Of a stretch of DNA of 64,000 nt, positions 49,274 through 57,904 are shown piece after piece. The first letter of the stretch is position 1. Every line of letters begins with the position of its first letter. Position numbers and translations under genes: made by a program. The DNA lies in the NCBI RefSeq assembly GCF_008704935.1, contig NZ_CP023692.1:186001-250000 (forward strand). Direction: 5' to 3'. Source of the stretch: Streptomyces vinaceus. Lineage in GTDB: Bacteria > Actinomycetota > Actinomycetes > Streptomycetales > Streptomycetaceae. Below the pieces are notes generated by a model. That model was not told the DNA's origin and ran no database searches. It saw only the letters and a list, made by a program, of their open reading frames with translations.

Positions 49274-51112
49274 TCAGCCGAGAGCGCGGTCGAGGTTGAA
49301 GGCGGCGCTGATCAGGGACAGGTGGGTGAAGGCCTGGGGGAAGTTGCCCAGTTGTTCGCCGGTCGGGCCGATCTCCTCCGCGAAGAGGCCGAGGTGGTTG
49401 GCGTAGGTGAGCATCTTCTCGAAGGCGAGCCTGGCCTCCTCCAGCCGCCCCGCGCGGGCCAGCGCCTCCACGTACCAGAAGGAGCAGATCGAGAAGGTGC
49501 CCTCGGGGCCGTGCAGGCCGTCCGGGCTGGCCGTGGGGTCGTAGCGGTACACCAGCGAGTCGGAGACGAGGTCCGTGGTGAGCGCGTCCAGGGTGGAGAG
49601 CCACTTGGGGTCGGTGGGCGAGACGAACTTGGCCATCGGCATCATCAGCAGCGAGGCGTCCAGCACGTGGCCGTCCAGGCCCTGTACGAACGCCCCGCGC
49701 TCGGCCGACCAGCCGCGCGCCATGATCTGCCGGTAGATCGCGTCCCGGGACTCCCGCCAGCGGGTCAGGTCCGCCGGCAGGCCGCGGCGGTTCGCCATGC
49801 GGATGGCGCGCTCCAGCGCCACCCAGCACATCAGCCGCGAGTAGACGAAGTTCCGCCGGCCGCCCCTGGTCTCCCAGACGCCCTCGTCGGGCTGGTCCCA
49901 GTGCTCGCAGAGCCAGTCCACCACGGCGCCGACCTCGTCCCAGCGGTCGCTGCTGATGGGCTGGCCCCACTTGTCGTAGAGGTAGACCGAGTCGATCAGC
50001 GCGCCGTAGATGTCCAGCTGGAGCTGGCCGGTGGCGGCGTTGCCCACCCGTACCGGTGCGGAGCCGAGGTGGCCCTCCAGGTGCGCGAGCTCGTACTCGG
50101 GCAGGTCGGTGCGCCCGTCGATGCCGTACATGATCTGCAAGGGACCGCTCTCCCCCGTGCCCCGCATGATCCCGCGCTCGGAGAGGAACGCCATGAACGC
50201 CTCGGCCTCCGAGGTGAACCCCAGGCGCAGCATCGCGTAGACGCAGAAGGCGGCGTCGCGGACCCAGACGTAGCGGTAGTCCCAGTTGCGCTCGCCGCCG
50301 ATCTGCTCGGGCAGGCTGGTGGTGGGCGCGGCGACGATCGCACCGGTCGGGGCGTACGTGAGCAGCTTCAGCAGCAGCGCCGAGCGGTTCACCATCTCCC
50401 GCCACCGCCCGTGGTAGCGGGAACCGGCCAGCCATCGCCGCCAGAAGCGGACGGTCGCCTCGGCCTGCTCCTGGGCCTCGGCGCGCGGGCAGGACCGGGG
50501 CGGCAGGCCGTCGCCGATCCGGTCGAGGGCGAACACGTGCGACTCGCCCTCCAGGAGTTTGAACCGCGACCATACGTCCAGGCCGCCGGTGTCGGCTTCC
50601 AGGGGGACGGTGGCGGTCAACGCGAGCGTCAGGGACGGGGAGCGGAAGACCGCCGTGTGGCCTTCGACGTGCGTGGTGTGCGCTTCGGCGCCGTATCCGA
50701 AGCGGGGGGCGATCCGCGCCCTGAACGGGAGGGTTCCGCGGACGCAGACGACCCGCCGGATCAGCCGGTGCCGGTCCGCCTCGCGCGAGTCGTCGACCAC
50801 GGGCATGAAGTCCTGGATCTCCGCGACACCGTCGGCGGCGAAGAACCGCGTGATCAGCACGTTCGTGTCGGGGAAGTAGAACTGCCGCGTTCGGGTCGGT
50901 ACGTCGGCGGCCAGCTCCCACGATCCGCCCTTGTCGGCGTCGAGGATGGAGGCGAAGACGCTCGGTGCGTCGAAGCGCGGGCAGCAGTACCAGTCGATCG
51001 TGCCGTTGTTCCCCACGAGCGCGACGGTACGGAGGTCACCGATCAGGCCGTGCTCGGAAATCGGCAGATAGCGCGCGCCGTCCATGCCCCCGGACCAGGC
51101 CCCGAATTCCAT
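49274..51112 (-). CDS. GH15 glucan glucosidase / trehalase-like enzyme
   Basis: A 612-residue GH15 protein. PISEHGLIGDLRTVALVGNN is the usual opening. DYRYVWVRDAAFCVYAMLR is the barrel region, and the general acid lies in PDEGVWETRGG. The general base is near EIGPTGEQLGNFPQAFTHL. In actinobacteria this subfamily includes trehalases as well as glucoamylase-like enzymes. No signal peptide, so it acts in the cytoplasm. The ATG at 51112 is chosen because GGGAGG lies 5 nt upstream; the ATG at 51148 is the alternative. Confidence 0.88.
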   Translation of the reverse strand: MEFGAWSGGMDGARYLPISEHGLIGDLRTVALVGNNGTIDWYCCPRFDAPSVFASILDADKGGSWELAADVPTRTRQFYFPDTNVLITRFFAADGVAEIQDFMPVVDDSREADRHRLIRRVVCVRGTLPFRARIAPRFGYGAEAHTTHVEGHTAVFRSPSLTLALTATVPLEADTGGLDVWSRFKLLEGESHVFALDRIGDGLPPRSCPRAEAQEQAEATVRFWRRWLAGSRYHGRWREMVNRSALLLKLLTYAPTGAIVAAPTTSLPEQIGGERNWDYRYVWVRDAAFCVYAMLRLGFTSEAEAFMAFLSERGIMRGTGESGPLQIMYGIDGRTDLPEYELAHLEGHLGSAPVRVGNAATGQLQLDIYGALIDSVYLYDKWGQPISSDRWDEVGAVVDWLCEHWDQPDEGVWETRGGRRNFVYSRLMCWVALERAIRMANRRGLPADLTRWRESRDAIYRQIMARGWSAERGAFVQGLDGHVLDASLLMMPMAKFVSPTDPKWLSTLDALTTDLVSDSLVYRYDPTASPDGLHGPEGTFSICSFWYVEALARAGRLEEARLAFEKMLTYANHLGLFAEEIGPTGEQLGNFPQAFTHLSLISAAFNLDRALG

Positions 51113-51293
51113 GCCGGCCTCCCTACCGGTCCCCTGCCCTCTCGCCATGAGGAGGTGCGGGGGCCGAAAAGACCTCGGCTTTCATGGTAGAGCGCCCCGG
51201 GATTCCGGCGCGGCGACGAGGGGACCCGGGAACCGGGAGACCAGATGCGAACGATTGTTCGCATGAGGGGTGGCTGCACCCGGAGGTCGGCCG

Positions 51294-51731
51294 TCAGCTC
51301 CTCTTCAGCTCCTCGGCGAGCATCACCAGGATGCCGCTGGGGCCGCGGAGGTACGTGAGCTTGTAGACGTCCCCGTAGGTCGCCACACCGCGCAGCGGAT
51401 GGCATCCGTGCTTCGCGGCCGTCTCAAGGGCTTTGTCGATGTCGTCGACCGAGAAGGCGACGCGGTGCATGCCGATCTCGTTGGGGCGGGTGGGCTGCGA
51501 CTCGATCGCTTCGGGGTGGATGTACTCGAAGAGCTCCAGGCGACCGTGGCCGTCCGGCGTCTGGAGCATCGCGATCTTGGCGTGATTGCCATCGAGGCCG
51601 ACCGCGATGTCGGTCCACTCGCCACTGACGGTGTCACGACCGATGACCGTGAGGCCGAGGTCGGTGAAGAAGGAGATCGCCGCTTCGATATCGCGAACGG
51701 CGATACCGACGTTCTCAAGTTTGATGGCCAT
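51294..51731 (-). CDS. VOC-family protein
   Basis: About 145 residues. The opening IKLENVGIAVRDIEAAISFF, GRLELFEYIHPEAIES, MHRVAFSVDDIDKAL and YLRGPSGILVMLAEEL follow the two-module VOC layout with metal-ligand His/Glu positions. It resembles methylmalonyl-CoA epimerase/glyoxalase-like proteins. The start may be at 51740 (MPRMAIK) or 51731 (MAIK). Confidence 0.8.
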   Translation of the reverse strand: MAIKLENVGIAVRDIEAAISFFTDLGLTVIGRDTVSGEWTDIAVGLDGNHAKIAMLQTPDGHGRLELFEYIHPEAIESQPTRPNEIGMHRVAFSVDDIDKALETAAKHGCHPLRGVATYGDVYKLTYLRGPSGILVMLAEELKRS

Positions 51732-51759
51732 GCGCGGCATGCTACCGAGCCGGGCGGAT

Positions 51760-52326
51760 CTACCCCCGCGGGACGGCCACGTCCGTGAGCAGAGCCGTGC
51801 CCCGTCCGAGGTCCGACCACGGGCCCCGCAGGCTCAGTACGGCCACGGCCGACGTCGGGAACTTGGTGCGGACGCGCTCCAGGGCGTCTCCCACGGCCGC
51901 CCCCGCGAGCAGCAGCGCAAGCTCCTCCATGCCCGGGTTGTGCCCGACCAGCAGCAAGGTGCCCACCTCGGCGGGGACCTCACGGACGACGTCGAGGAGG
52001 TCCTGCGCGTCCGCCGCGTACAGGCGCGGGTCGTGCCTGACCCGCGGCATGCGGTCCAGCTCCGCGGCGGCCAGGTCCCAGGTCTGCCGGGTACGGCGGG
52101 CCGGGGAGCACAGTACGAGATCCGGGGCGCCGCAGGTGCGGGCGAGCAGCCGGCCCGCCTCGGGCGCGTCGCGCAGCCCGCGGGGGCCGAGCGGCCGGTC
52201 GTGGTCGGGAACCCCGTCCGGCCAGGCGCTCTTGGCGTGCCGCAGGAGCACGAGCCGGTGCGCCGCGCCCGCCGGTCCCGCATTGCGTACGTCCTGATCC
52301 TCGGGAACTCGGTCGCGATGCCTCAT
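51760..52326 (-). CDS. sixA: Histidine phosphatase SixA-like
   Basis: About 188 residues. The catalytic RHA motif is LVLLRHAKSAW near residue 30, with LGPRGLRDAPEAGRLLA and LCSPARRTRQTW after it. The second His is in LLVGHNPGMEELALLL. The family removes phosphate from phospho-histidine carriers or other substrates. The ATG at 52326 gives the usual length. The role in Streptomyces is unsettled. Confidence 0.85.
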   Translation of the reverse strand: MRHRDRVPEDQDVRNAGPAGAAHRLVLLRHAKSAWPDGVPDHDRPLGPRGLRDAPEAGRLLARTCGAPDLVLCSPARRTRQTWDLAAAELDRMPRVRHDPRLYAADAQDLLDVVREVPAEVGTLLLVGHNPGMEELALLLAGAAVGDALERVRTKFPTSAVAVLSLRGPWSDLGRGTALLTDVAVPRG

Positions 52327-52723
52327 GCCCCGAGCGTAGGGCCCGGGGCTCGGTACTGCGGGCGGACCGGTTCGCCCTTCACGCACCGGCTTCCAGGATC
52401 TTCTGCAACGCGGCGAGTTCGACCGCCATCGCCGTTGGGCACCGGCCGTGGTCGAGGCGTCGACCGGCCGGTCGATCGTGACGGTCAAGGCATCGAAGCC
52501 CCGGGAGCAGGGACGGGCGGGCTCTCGGCGCCGGTGGTCGCGATGCGGCCGCGGACCGCGGACCGCGGACCTCGCCCGGGTCGCCCGAACGGCGCAGGGT
52601 GGCGGGGCAGGGTGGGGGGCGGCGAACTCCCTGTTCAGGGGTGGGTCACCGCGGTGGCCGGCTCGCTCCGCGCCCGGCCGTCCGGGAGGTCGGCCCGCCG
52701 GGCCGGTCCTACGCTCCGGTGCC
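52327..52723. other. Gap with a possible pseudogene tail
   Basis: About 400 bases. On the minus strand the reading AMAVELAALQKILEAGA ending at 52383-52385, and FDALTVTIDRPVDASTTAGA just before in another frame, look like the end of a decayed gene. I do not recognise the family. TACGCT (52710-52715) is the -10 of the leaderless downstream gene. Confidence 0.35.
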
Positions 52724-54124
52724 ATGAGCCCCGTACACGGCGATCCGCAGTCCCGGCCCACGCGTCGCGCCCTCCTCGCCGCCGGCGCGGGAGCCGCCCT
52801 TCTGGCGGGCTGCGCCCGGGGCGGTGCCCCGGGCGCACCGGCCGCGGCCACGGCCACCGGCAGCTCGACCGCCCCGGCGGCCGGCAACCTCACTCCGGGC
52901 GTCATGACGCTGTTCGAGGACCCCGCGTACAACTTCAACGGCCTCCTCGCGCTCGGCGGCTCGGGAGCCGGCTCCGCAGAGGTCGGCGAGGTCCTGACCG
53001 CCGTGAACGCGATCAACGGAGCCGGGCTGACCGCGCAGTCGTACGTCAAGACCTTCCGCGGCCTCGGCGACCGGCTCATGGCGGCGCCTCCCGGGGCCCC
53101 CGCCGACGGTCAGACCAAGCGGTTCCGGGCCCTGCGCGCGGCCCAGTACTACGGCCAGGCGCTGTTCTTCGTCCTCGGTTCGGACGACCCGGGCAGCGAG
53201 GAGCGGCTCTACAAGGCGGGGCGCGCCGCCTGGGACACCTTCTGCGACCTGTGCGAGCCACCCCCGGTGAAGGCGAAGGTGCCCTACGGGACCACGCCGC
53301 TGCCGGTGTGGTTCTTCCGGCCCGACACGTCCGCCACCCCGCGCCCGACGGTGATCCTGACCAACGGAAGCGACGGCCAGAACGTCGACATGTGGACGTA
53401 CGGGGTCCCCGCCGCGCTGGAGCGGGGCTGGAACGCGCTCGTCTACGACGGTCCGGGGCAGGGGCAACTGCTCTTCGTGGACCGGGTGGTGTTCACCCCC
53501 ACCTGGGAGCGGGTCGTCACGCCCCTCGTCGACTGGCTCACGGCCCGCTCGGACGTGGACTCCGCCAAGATCGCCCTGACGGGTCTGAGCATGGCGGGCG
53601 ACCTCGCACCGCGGGCCGCGGCGTTCGAGACGCGCATCGCCGCCCTGGTGGCGATGCCGGGCTGCGTGGAGCCGTGGTTGGGCTTCCCGCCCGAGATCCG
53701 GAAGATCCTCACCCCGGACAAGCAGCAGACGAACGACATCTGGAACAAGGAGGTCGTCCCCGAACTGCCTCCGGACGCCGCCGACGTGATGAAGAAGCGG
53801 TTCGAGCCGTTCTCGATTCCCGCGATGCTCGAAGCGCGCCAGGGCAAGCTGTTCACCGACTTCTACACCCCGGCCAACCGCATCAAGGCGCTGTCCATCA
53901 CGGACGTCGTGGGCCGCATCAAGGCGCCGACCCTGGTGCTGGATTACGAGGGCGAGCAGTTCTATCCCGGGCAGCCGCGCCGGATGTACGACGCCCTCAC
54001 CTCGCCCAAGGACTACCTGAAGCTGACGGCGGCCCAAGGGGCACAACTGCACTGCTCCCCCATGGCGCCGCAGCTGCACTGCGAGGTCGTCTTCGACTGG
54101 CTCGACAAGACGCTGGGCCCGTAG
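52724..54124 (+). CDS. Tat-exported lipoprotein alpha/beta hydrolase
   Basis: A 466-residue protein. TRRALLAAGAGAALLAGCARG has twin arginines and a lipobox. The hydrolase domain has the oxyanion strand TVILTNGSDGQNVDMW, VYDGPGQGQ, and a nucleophile elbow GLSMAG, in which the last Gly of GxSxG is Ala. Asp and His are in LVLDYEGEQFYPG and LHCEVVFDWLDK. It resembles large acyl-hydrolase/2,6-dihydroxypseudooxynicotine-hydrolase-like enzymes. It would sit outside the membrane. TACGCT ends 8 nt before the ATG. Confidence 0.8.
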   Translation: MSPVHGDPQSRPTRRALLAAGAGAALLAGCARGGAPGAPAAATATGSSTAPAAGNLTPGVMTLFEDPAYNFNGLLALGGSGAGSAEVGEVLTAVNAINGAGLTAQSYVKTFRGLGDRLMAAPPGAPADGQTKRFRALRAAQYYGQALFFVLGSDDPGSEERLYKAGRAAWDTFCDLCEPPPVKAKVPYGTTPLPVWFFRPDTSATPRPTVILTNGSDGQNVDMWTYGVPAALERGWNALVYDGPGQGQLLFVDRVVFTPTWERVVTPLVDWLTARSDVDSAKIALTGLSMAGDLAPRAAAFETRIAALVAMPGCVEPWLGFPPEIRKILTPDKQQTNDIWNKEVVPELPPDAADVMKKRFEPFSIPAMLEARQGKLFTDFYTPANRIKALSITDVVGRIKAPTLVLDYEGEQFYPGQPRRMYDALTSPKDYLKLTAAQGAQLHCSPMAPQLHCEVVFDWLDKTLGP

Positions 54125-54191
54125 CGTTCACGGCCTCGCACCGACCGCTCCCACCGGCGCGACCCGACCCGGCGCCGCCGCAGCGACACCT

Positions 54192-54557
54192 TCAGGCGCC
54201 GTCGTCGTACGTGCCCGCTTCCACTTCCAGGGCGAGCTGCTGGAGCACCTCGATCGAGGTGATGTCGGTGCGGCCGCTGTCGTGCGCCATGGCGAGGCTG
54301 GTGAAGGCCAGGCTGAAGCCCGCGACCATCGTGTGGAGGGCCGGGCCGAGGGCCTGCGCGACGAGGCGGGCCACCTGCTGCGGGGAGGCGTCGGCGGGGA
54401 CGCTGATCGAGGGCAGCATCTCGTTCAGCAGCTGGGTGACGACCCCGGCTTCCGTTTCGGGAGCGTCGTCGTCCTCCCCCGCCTCGGCCGCCCGTCGGAT
54501 CTCCTGGGCTTCGGTGAGGATGCCGATGACTCGCTTGAGGACCTCTGCGCGTTCCAT
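54192..54557 (-). CDS. Small helical protein of unknown function
   Basis: A 121-residue acidic, helical protein: RAEVLKRVIGILTEAQEIRR, then an acidic loop (GEDDDAPETEAG), and a hydrophobic helix ALGPALHTMVAGFSLAFTSL that is amphipathic rather than membrane. No known domain was recognised. It ends 36 nt before the MarR stop on the same strand, so both may be cotranscribed. Confidence 0.6.
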   Translation of the reverse strand: MERAEVLKRVIGILTEAQEIRRAAEAGEDDDAPETEAGVVTQLLNEMLPSISVPADASPQQVARLVAQALGPALHTMVAGFSLAFTSLAMAHDSGRTDITSIEVLQQLALEVEAGTYDDGA

Positions 54558-54593
54558 CGTCGGAGCGTAACCGCCGCCCGCCCGGGCGCGGGC

Positions 54594-55118
54594 TCAGATG
54601 CGTGAGTCGGCCGCGGGGGCGGGAGTCGCGGATTCCTGCGGGACCGGCGGGGGGCACACCGCGCGGGCGCCGTCCTCCTCCGTGCGCGGCCAGTAACGCC
54701 CTTCGAGGGCCTCGGCGCTGCGGTTGAGCCGGACCAGGACGTCCTCCAGCTCCCGAACCTCCTCGGGGGACCAGCCCGCGACCACCCGGGCCAGGCAGGA
54801 CCGGTTGACCTCGCGGTCTCCGGCGAGCCGGCGCCCGCCTTCGACGGTGATGCGCAGCTTGCGGGCCATGCCGCCGTCCGGGTCCGCGACGCGCTCGGCC
54901 AGTCCGCAGCGCAGCAGCGCGGCCGTCTGGCGGTTGACGGTCGAGGTGTCGAGGCCGAAGGCGTCCGCCAGCTGTCCGATGGACATGGGGCCCTGTGTCT
55001 CGATCCGGCTGAGCAGCAAGTACGCCGACCGCTCCAGGCGCTCGGGGTCACGCTCGCGGCGGCCGAGCACCTGGTGCCGCGAGAGCAGCATCAGCTCCCG
55101 CTCCAGTTTCTCCAGCAT
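54594..55118 (-). CDS. MarR-family transcriptional regulator
   Basis: About 174 residues. SIGQLADAFGLDTSTVNRQT is the recognition helix, with the wing ERVADPDGGMARKLRITVEG. GGGAGG lies before the ATG at 55118. It is divergent from an old-yellow-enzyme gene, a common pair in which the regulator represses an ene-reductase in response to electrophiles. Confidence 0.9.
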   Translation of the reverse strand: MLEKLERELMLLSRHQVLGRRERDPERLERSAYLLLSRIETQGPMSIGQLADAFGLDTSTVNRQTAALLRCGLAERVADPDGGMARKLRITVEGGRRLAGDREVNRSCLARVVAGWSPEEVRELEDVLVRLNRSAEALEGRYWPRTEEDGARAVCPPPVPQESATPAPAADSRI

Positions 55119-55206
55119 TGCGCCTCCCGCTCCTTCCGGCGCCCCATTATCGCCGACGTGGGGATGGGTGGACCCCTTCCGGGGGTGGCCGACAGGCACC
55201 GCAATA

Positions 55207-55235
55207 TGCATGATACATAGCATGTGTACTATGCA
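55207..55235. promoter_or_regulatory. Operator-like AT-rich inverted repeats between MarR and OYE genes
   Basis: TGCAT-N19-ATGCA surrounds GATACATAGCATGTGTACT, which itself holds overlapping inverted pairs. It is markedly more AT-rich than its surroundings and should cover the divergent promoters. It is the likely MarR site. Confidence 0.5.
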
Positions 55236-55284
55236 CTTCTGGTTGTCACCCTGACGAGCCACAGCTCCCATCCGGAGGACCCGC

Positions 55285-56415
55285 ATGACCGCCACCACGT
55301 CCACCGCCTCCCGCGCCGCCGAGATCCTGTCCCGGCCCGTCACGCTGAACGGCCTGACCGTCCCCAATCGCATCGCGATGGCTCCGATGACGCGGATGTT
55401 CTCCCCGGGCGGCGTGCCCGGCGAGGACGTGCAGGCGTACTACTCCAGCCGGGCCGCCGCGGGTGTGGGCCTGATCGTCACCGAGGGCACCTACGTCGGC
55501 CACGATTCCGCCGGGCAGAGTGACCGGGTGCCGCGGTTCCACGGCGAGGAGCAGCTGGCGGGGTGGGCGAAGGTCGCCGCGGCCGTGCACGAGGCGGGCG
55601 GCACGATCGTGCCCCAGCTGTGGCACATAGGCATGGTGCGCAAGCAGGGCGAGGCCCCGTACGCCGACGCGCCCGCCGTGGGCCCCTCCGGCATCCGCGT
55701 CGACGGCACCGAGGGGACCGGCAGGGCGATGACCCGCGCAGACCTCGACGAGGTCATCGGCGCGTTCGCCGACGCCGCCGCGGAGGCCGAGCGGATCGGC
55801 TTCGACGGGGTCGAACTGCACGGCGCCCACGGCTACCTGCTCGACCAGTTCCTGTGGGAGCGGACCAACCGCCGCACGGACGCCTACGGCGGCGACGCGG
55901 TGGCCCGTACGAAGTTCGCCGCCGAGATCGTGGCCGCGGTCCGCGAGCGCGTCGCGGCCGACTTCCCGGTGATCTTCCGCTACTCGCAGTGGAAGCAGGA
56001 GGCCTACGACGCCCGCCTCGCGCAGGACCCGCAGGAGCTGGAGGCGATCCTGGCACCGCTGGCGGCGGCCGGAGTCGACGCGTTCCACGCCTCCACCCGG
56101 CGCTACTGGCTCCCGGAGTTCGAGGGCTCGGACCTGAACCTGGCGGGCTGGACCAAGAAGCTCACCGGTCGTCCGACCATAACCGTCGGCTCGGTCGGCC
56201 TCGACGGCGACTTCATCCGCGCCTTCGCCGGCGAGGGTGCGGCGCTCGGCGACATCGACAACCTCCTGGACCGCATGGAGCGCGAGGAGTTCGACATGGT
56301 CGCCGTCGGCCGGGCGCTGCTCCAGGACCCGCAGTGGGCGGCGAAGGTCCTCGGCAACCGCTTCGACGAGCTGAAGCCGTACGACCCTGCCGCGCTGAAG
56401 TCGCTCAGCCGGTAG
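55285..56415 (+). CDS. Old-yellow-enzyme-type NADH:flavin oxidoreductase (alkene reductase)
   Basis: A 376-residue FMN barrel enzyme. NRIAMAPMTRMFSPGG carries the flavin-contact threonine. VPQLWHIGMVRKQGEAP follows. The substrate-binding HG.H appears as ELHGAHGYLLDQFLWERTN, then NRRTDAYGG. The FMN phosphate site is near VGSVGLDGD and VAVGRALLQDPQW. It reduces activated C=C bonds, often electrophile detoxification. It is controlled by the divergent MarR gene by inference. Confidence 0.93.
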   Translation: MTATTSTASRAAEILSRPVTLNGLTVPNRIAMAPMTRMFSPGGVPGEDVQAYYSSRAAAGVGLIVTEGTYVGHDSAGQSDRVPRFHGEEQLAGWAKVAAAVHEAGGTIVPQLWHIGMVRKQGEAPYADAPAVGPSGIRVDGTEGTGRAMTRADLDEVIGAFADAAAEAERIGFDGVELHGAHGYLLDQFLWERTNRRTDAYGGDAVARTKFAAEIVAAVRERVAADFPVIFRYSQWKQEAYDARLAQDPQELEAILAPLAAAGVDAFHASTRRYWLPEFEGSDLNLAGWTKKLTGRPTITVGSVGLDGDFIRAFAGEGAALGDIDNLLDRMEREEFDMVAVGRALLQDPQWAAKVLGNRFDELKPYDPAALKSLSR

Positions 56416-56577
56416 TCGGCAGCCGGAAGCTCGGCGTCGTAGCCGGAGCGGGAACCGGAGCGGGAACCGGAGCCGGCCACCCGAAGCAGGATGCTGATAT
56501 TTGCCCCGAATAGGCGTGAATCGGCTCAGATGGGTATAAGCAGGGGGTCCCCGTTCCGGCAGGACATGGAGGTTCTG

Positions 56578-56733
56578 ATGATTGTCCTCGGCGTCATTCT
56601 GCTGATCCTCGGCTTCGTCTTCGGGATATCGATCCTTTGGACGATCGGCCTGATCCTCGTCCTGGTGGGCGTCGTGCTGTGGATACTCGGCGCGGTGGGG
56701 CACTCGGTCGGAGGCCGACGGCACTATTGGTGA
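56578..56733 (+). CDS. Small DUF6131-like membrane protein
   Basis: 51 residues, with two adjacent membrane helices (VLGVILLILGFVFGISILW, then LILVLVGVVLWILGAVG) and a basic end SVGGRRHYW. GGAGG is 6 nt before the ATG at 56578. This short family is common and its role is unknown. Confidence 0.8.
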   Translation: MIVLGVILLILGFVFGISILWTIGLILVLVGVVLWILGAVGHSVGGRRHYW

Positions 56734-56810
56734 CCGCACCGAGCGGTGCGCGCCCCGGTGACGGTGGCCGCTTGCGGGCCGGGGAGCCGCACCGGACAGG
56801 AGCCTGAGCC

Positions 56811-57713
56811 ATGTCCCCCTCGCCCCCGCTCACCGCGGGGAGTGCCGGTGCCGGCCGCTTCCACATGGCGGCCGGCCGGCTGCTGTCGTTCGGGCGGCTG
56901 GGCAGCACGCTCCGCCGTGTGCGGGCCGGCCGCCGCTGGGTGCACGTACGGGACCTGGACCTGTGGCAGCGCTCGCTGGGTTTCGCCGCGCTCGGGTTCC
57001 TGACGCTCGTACCGCTGCTGATCGTCGTGACCGCCGCCGACGCCCGCGGGGGGCACGGGTTCGCGCAATGGCTCGCAGACGGGCTCGGCGTGTCCCCGGC
57101 GGCAGGAGCCGAGATCCAGCGGCTGTTCGCCCTGCCCGGCCAGGCATGGCGGACGACGACCGCGTTCGGCCTCGCGCTGCTCGCCGTATTCGGCCTGTCC
57201 TTCGGCACCACGCTGCAGAGCGGATACGAGAGGGTCTGGAACCTGGCTCCGGGCCGGTGGTGGGCGAGCTGGCGTCACGTGCTGTGGCTGGGGGTGCTGG
57301 TCGGCGTCCTCTACGTTTCGGCGATCTCGTCGCCGTGGCGCGAGTCCCCGGCCCGCGGCTTCGTCACGGTGGCGATCGGCACCCTTTTCTTCTGGTGGTC
57401 GCAGCGGCTGCTGCTCGGCGGCCGGGTCCCGTGGAGCGCGCTGCTTCCCGGGGCGGTCGCCACCATGATCGGACTCCTCGGACTGCGGATCTTCTCACGG
57501 CTCGTCTTCTCGCCGCTGATCGCGTCCAATGCCGTCACCTACGGCCCCTTCGGAACCGTTCTCGTCATCCAGAGCTGGCTCGTCGGGATCGGCGTCGTCG
57601 TGTTCGGGGGCGCGCTCGTCGGCCGGCTCCTCCACGACGAGCTAGGGCGCCGGACACTCCCGGCGGAGGATCCCAGGCCGAGTCCGAGCGCCCCGGTGGA
57701 CCCCGGCCGGTGA
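56811..57713 (+). CDS. YihY/BrkB-family membrane protein
   Basis: A 300-residue protein with six membrane helices after a basic start. DLDLWQRSLGFAALGFLTLV is the usual opening, TTLQSGYERVWNLAPGRWW is strongly conserved in the family, and VTYGPFGTVLVIQSWL is typical of the end. The function is unsettled. Confidence 0.83.
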   Translation: MSPSPPLTAGSAGAGRFHMAAGRLLSFGRLGSTLRRVRAGRRWVHVRDLDLWQRSLGFAALGFLTLVPLLIVVTAADARGGHGFAQWLADGLGVSPAAGAEIQRLFALPGQAWRTTTAFGLALLAVFGLSFGTTLQSGYERVWNLAPGRWWASWRHVLWLGVLVGVLYVSAISSPWRESPARGFVTVAIGTLFFWWSQRLLLGGRVPWSALLPGAVATMIGLLGLRIFSRLVFSPLIASNAVTYGPFGTVLVIQSWLVGIGVVVFGGALVGRLLHDELGRRTLPAEDPRPSPSAPVDPGR

Positions 57714-57769
57714 GGCCGCAGGCCCGCGGGCCGCAGGCCCGCGGGCCGCAGGCCCGCGGGCCGCAGGCC
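57714..57769. repeat. 15-bp tandem repeat, 3.7 copies
   Basis: GGCCGCAGGCCCGCG repeats without a change, starting directly after the BrkB stop codon. Each unit can pair with the next (GCGGGCC/GGCCCGC), so the array could act as a terminator. Confidence 0.9.
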
Positions 57770-57904
57770 GCCGACAGGCGCGTCGGTTCCTCACGACCGT
57801 GGCTGCCCTGTGCGAACGGCGCAGGCCGGGCGAGTCGTACGCGGCCGGGTCCGCGCGCCGTGGTACGGGATAGCAGAAGCCGATTCCGGCCATGATCGCG
57901 AAGG

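Noticed and set aside
51586..54570. A 994-codon plus-strand open frame
   Set aside because: It crosses three real genes in the wrong frame and has no recognisable protein.
57714..57769. A CRISPR-like repeat
   Set aside because: The 15-bp units are directly adjacent without spacers, so it is a simple tandem repeat.
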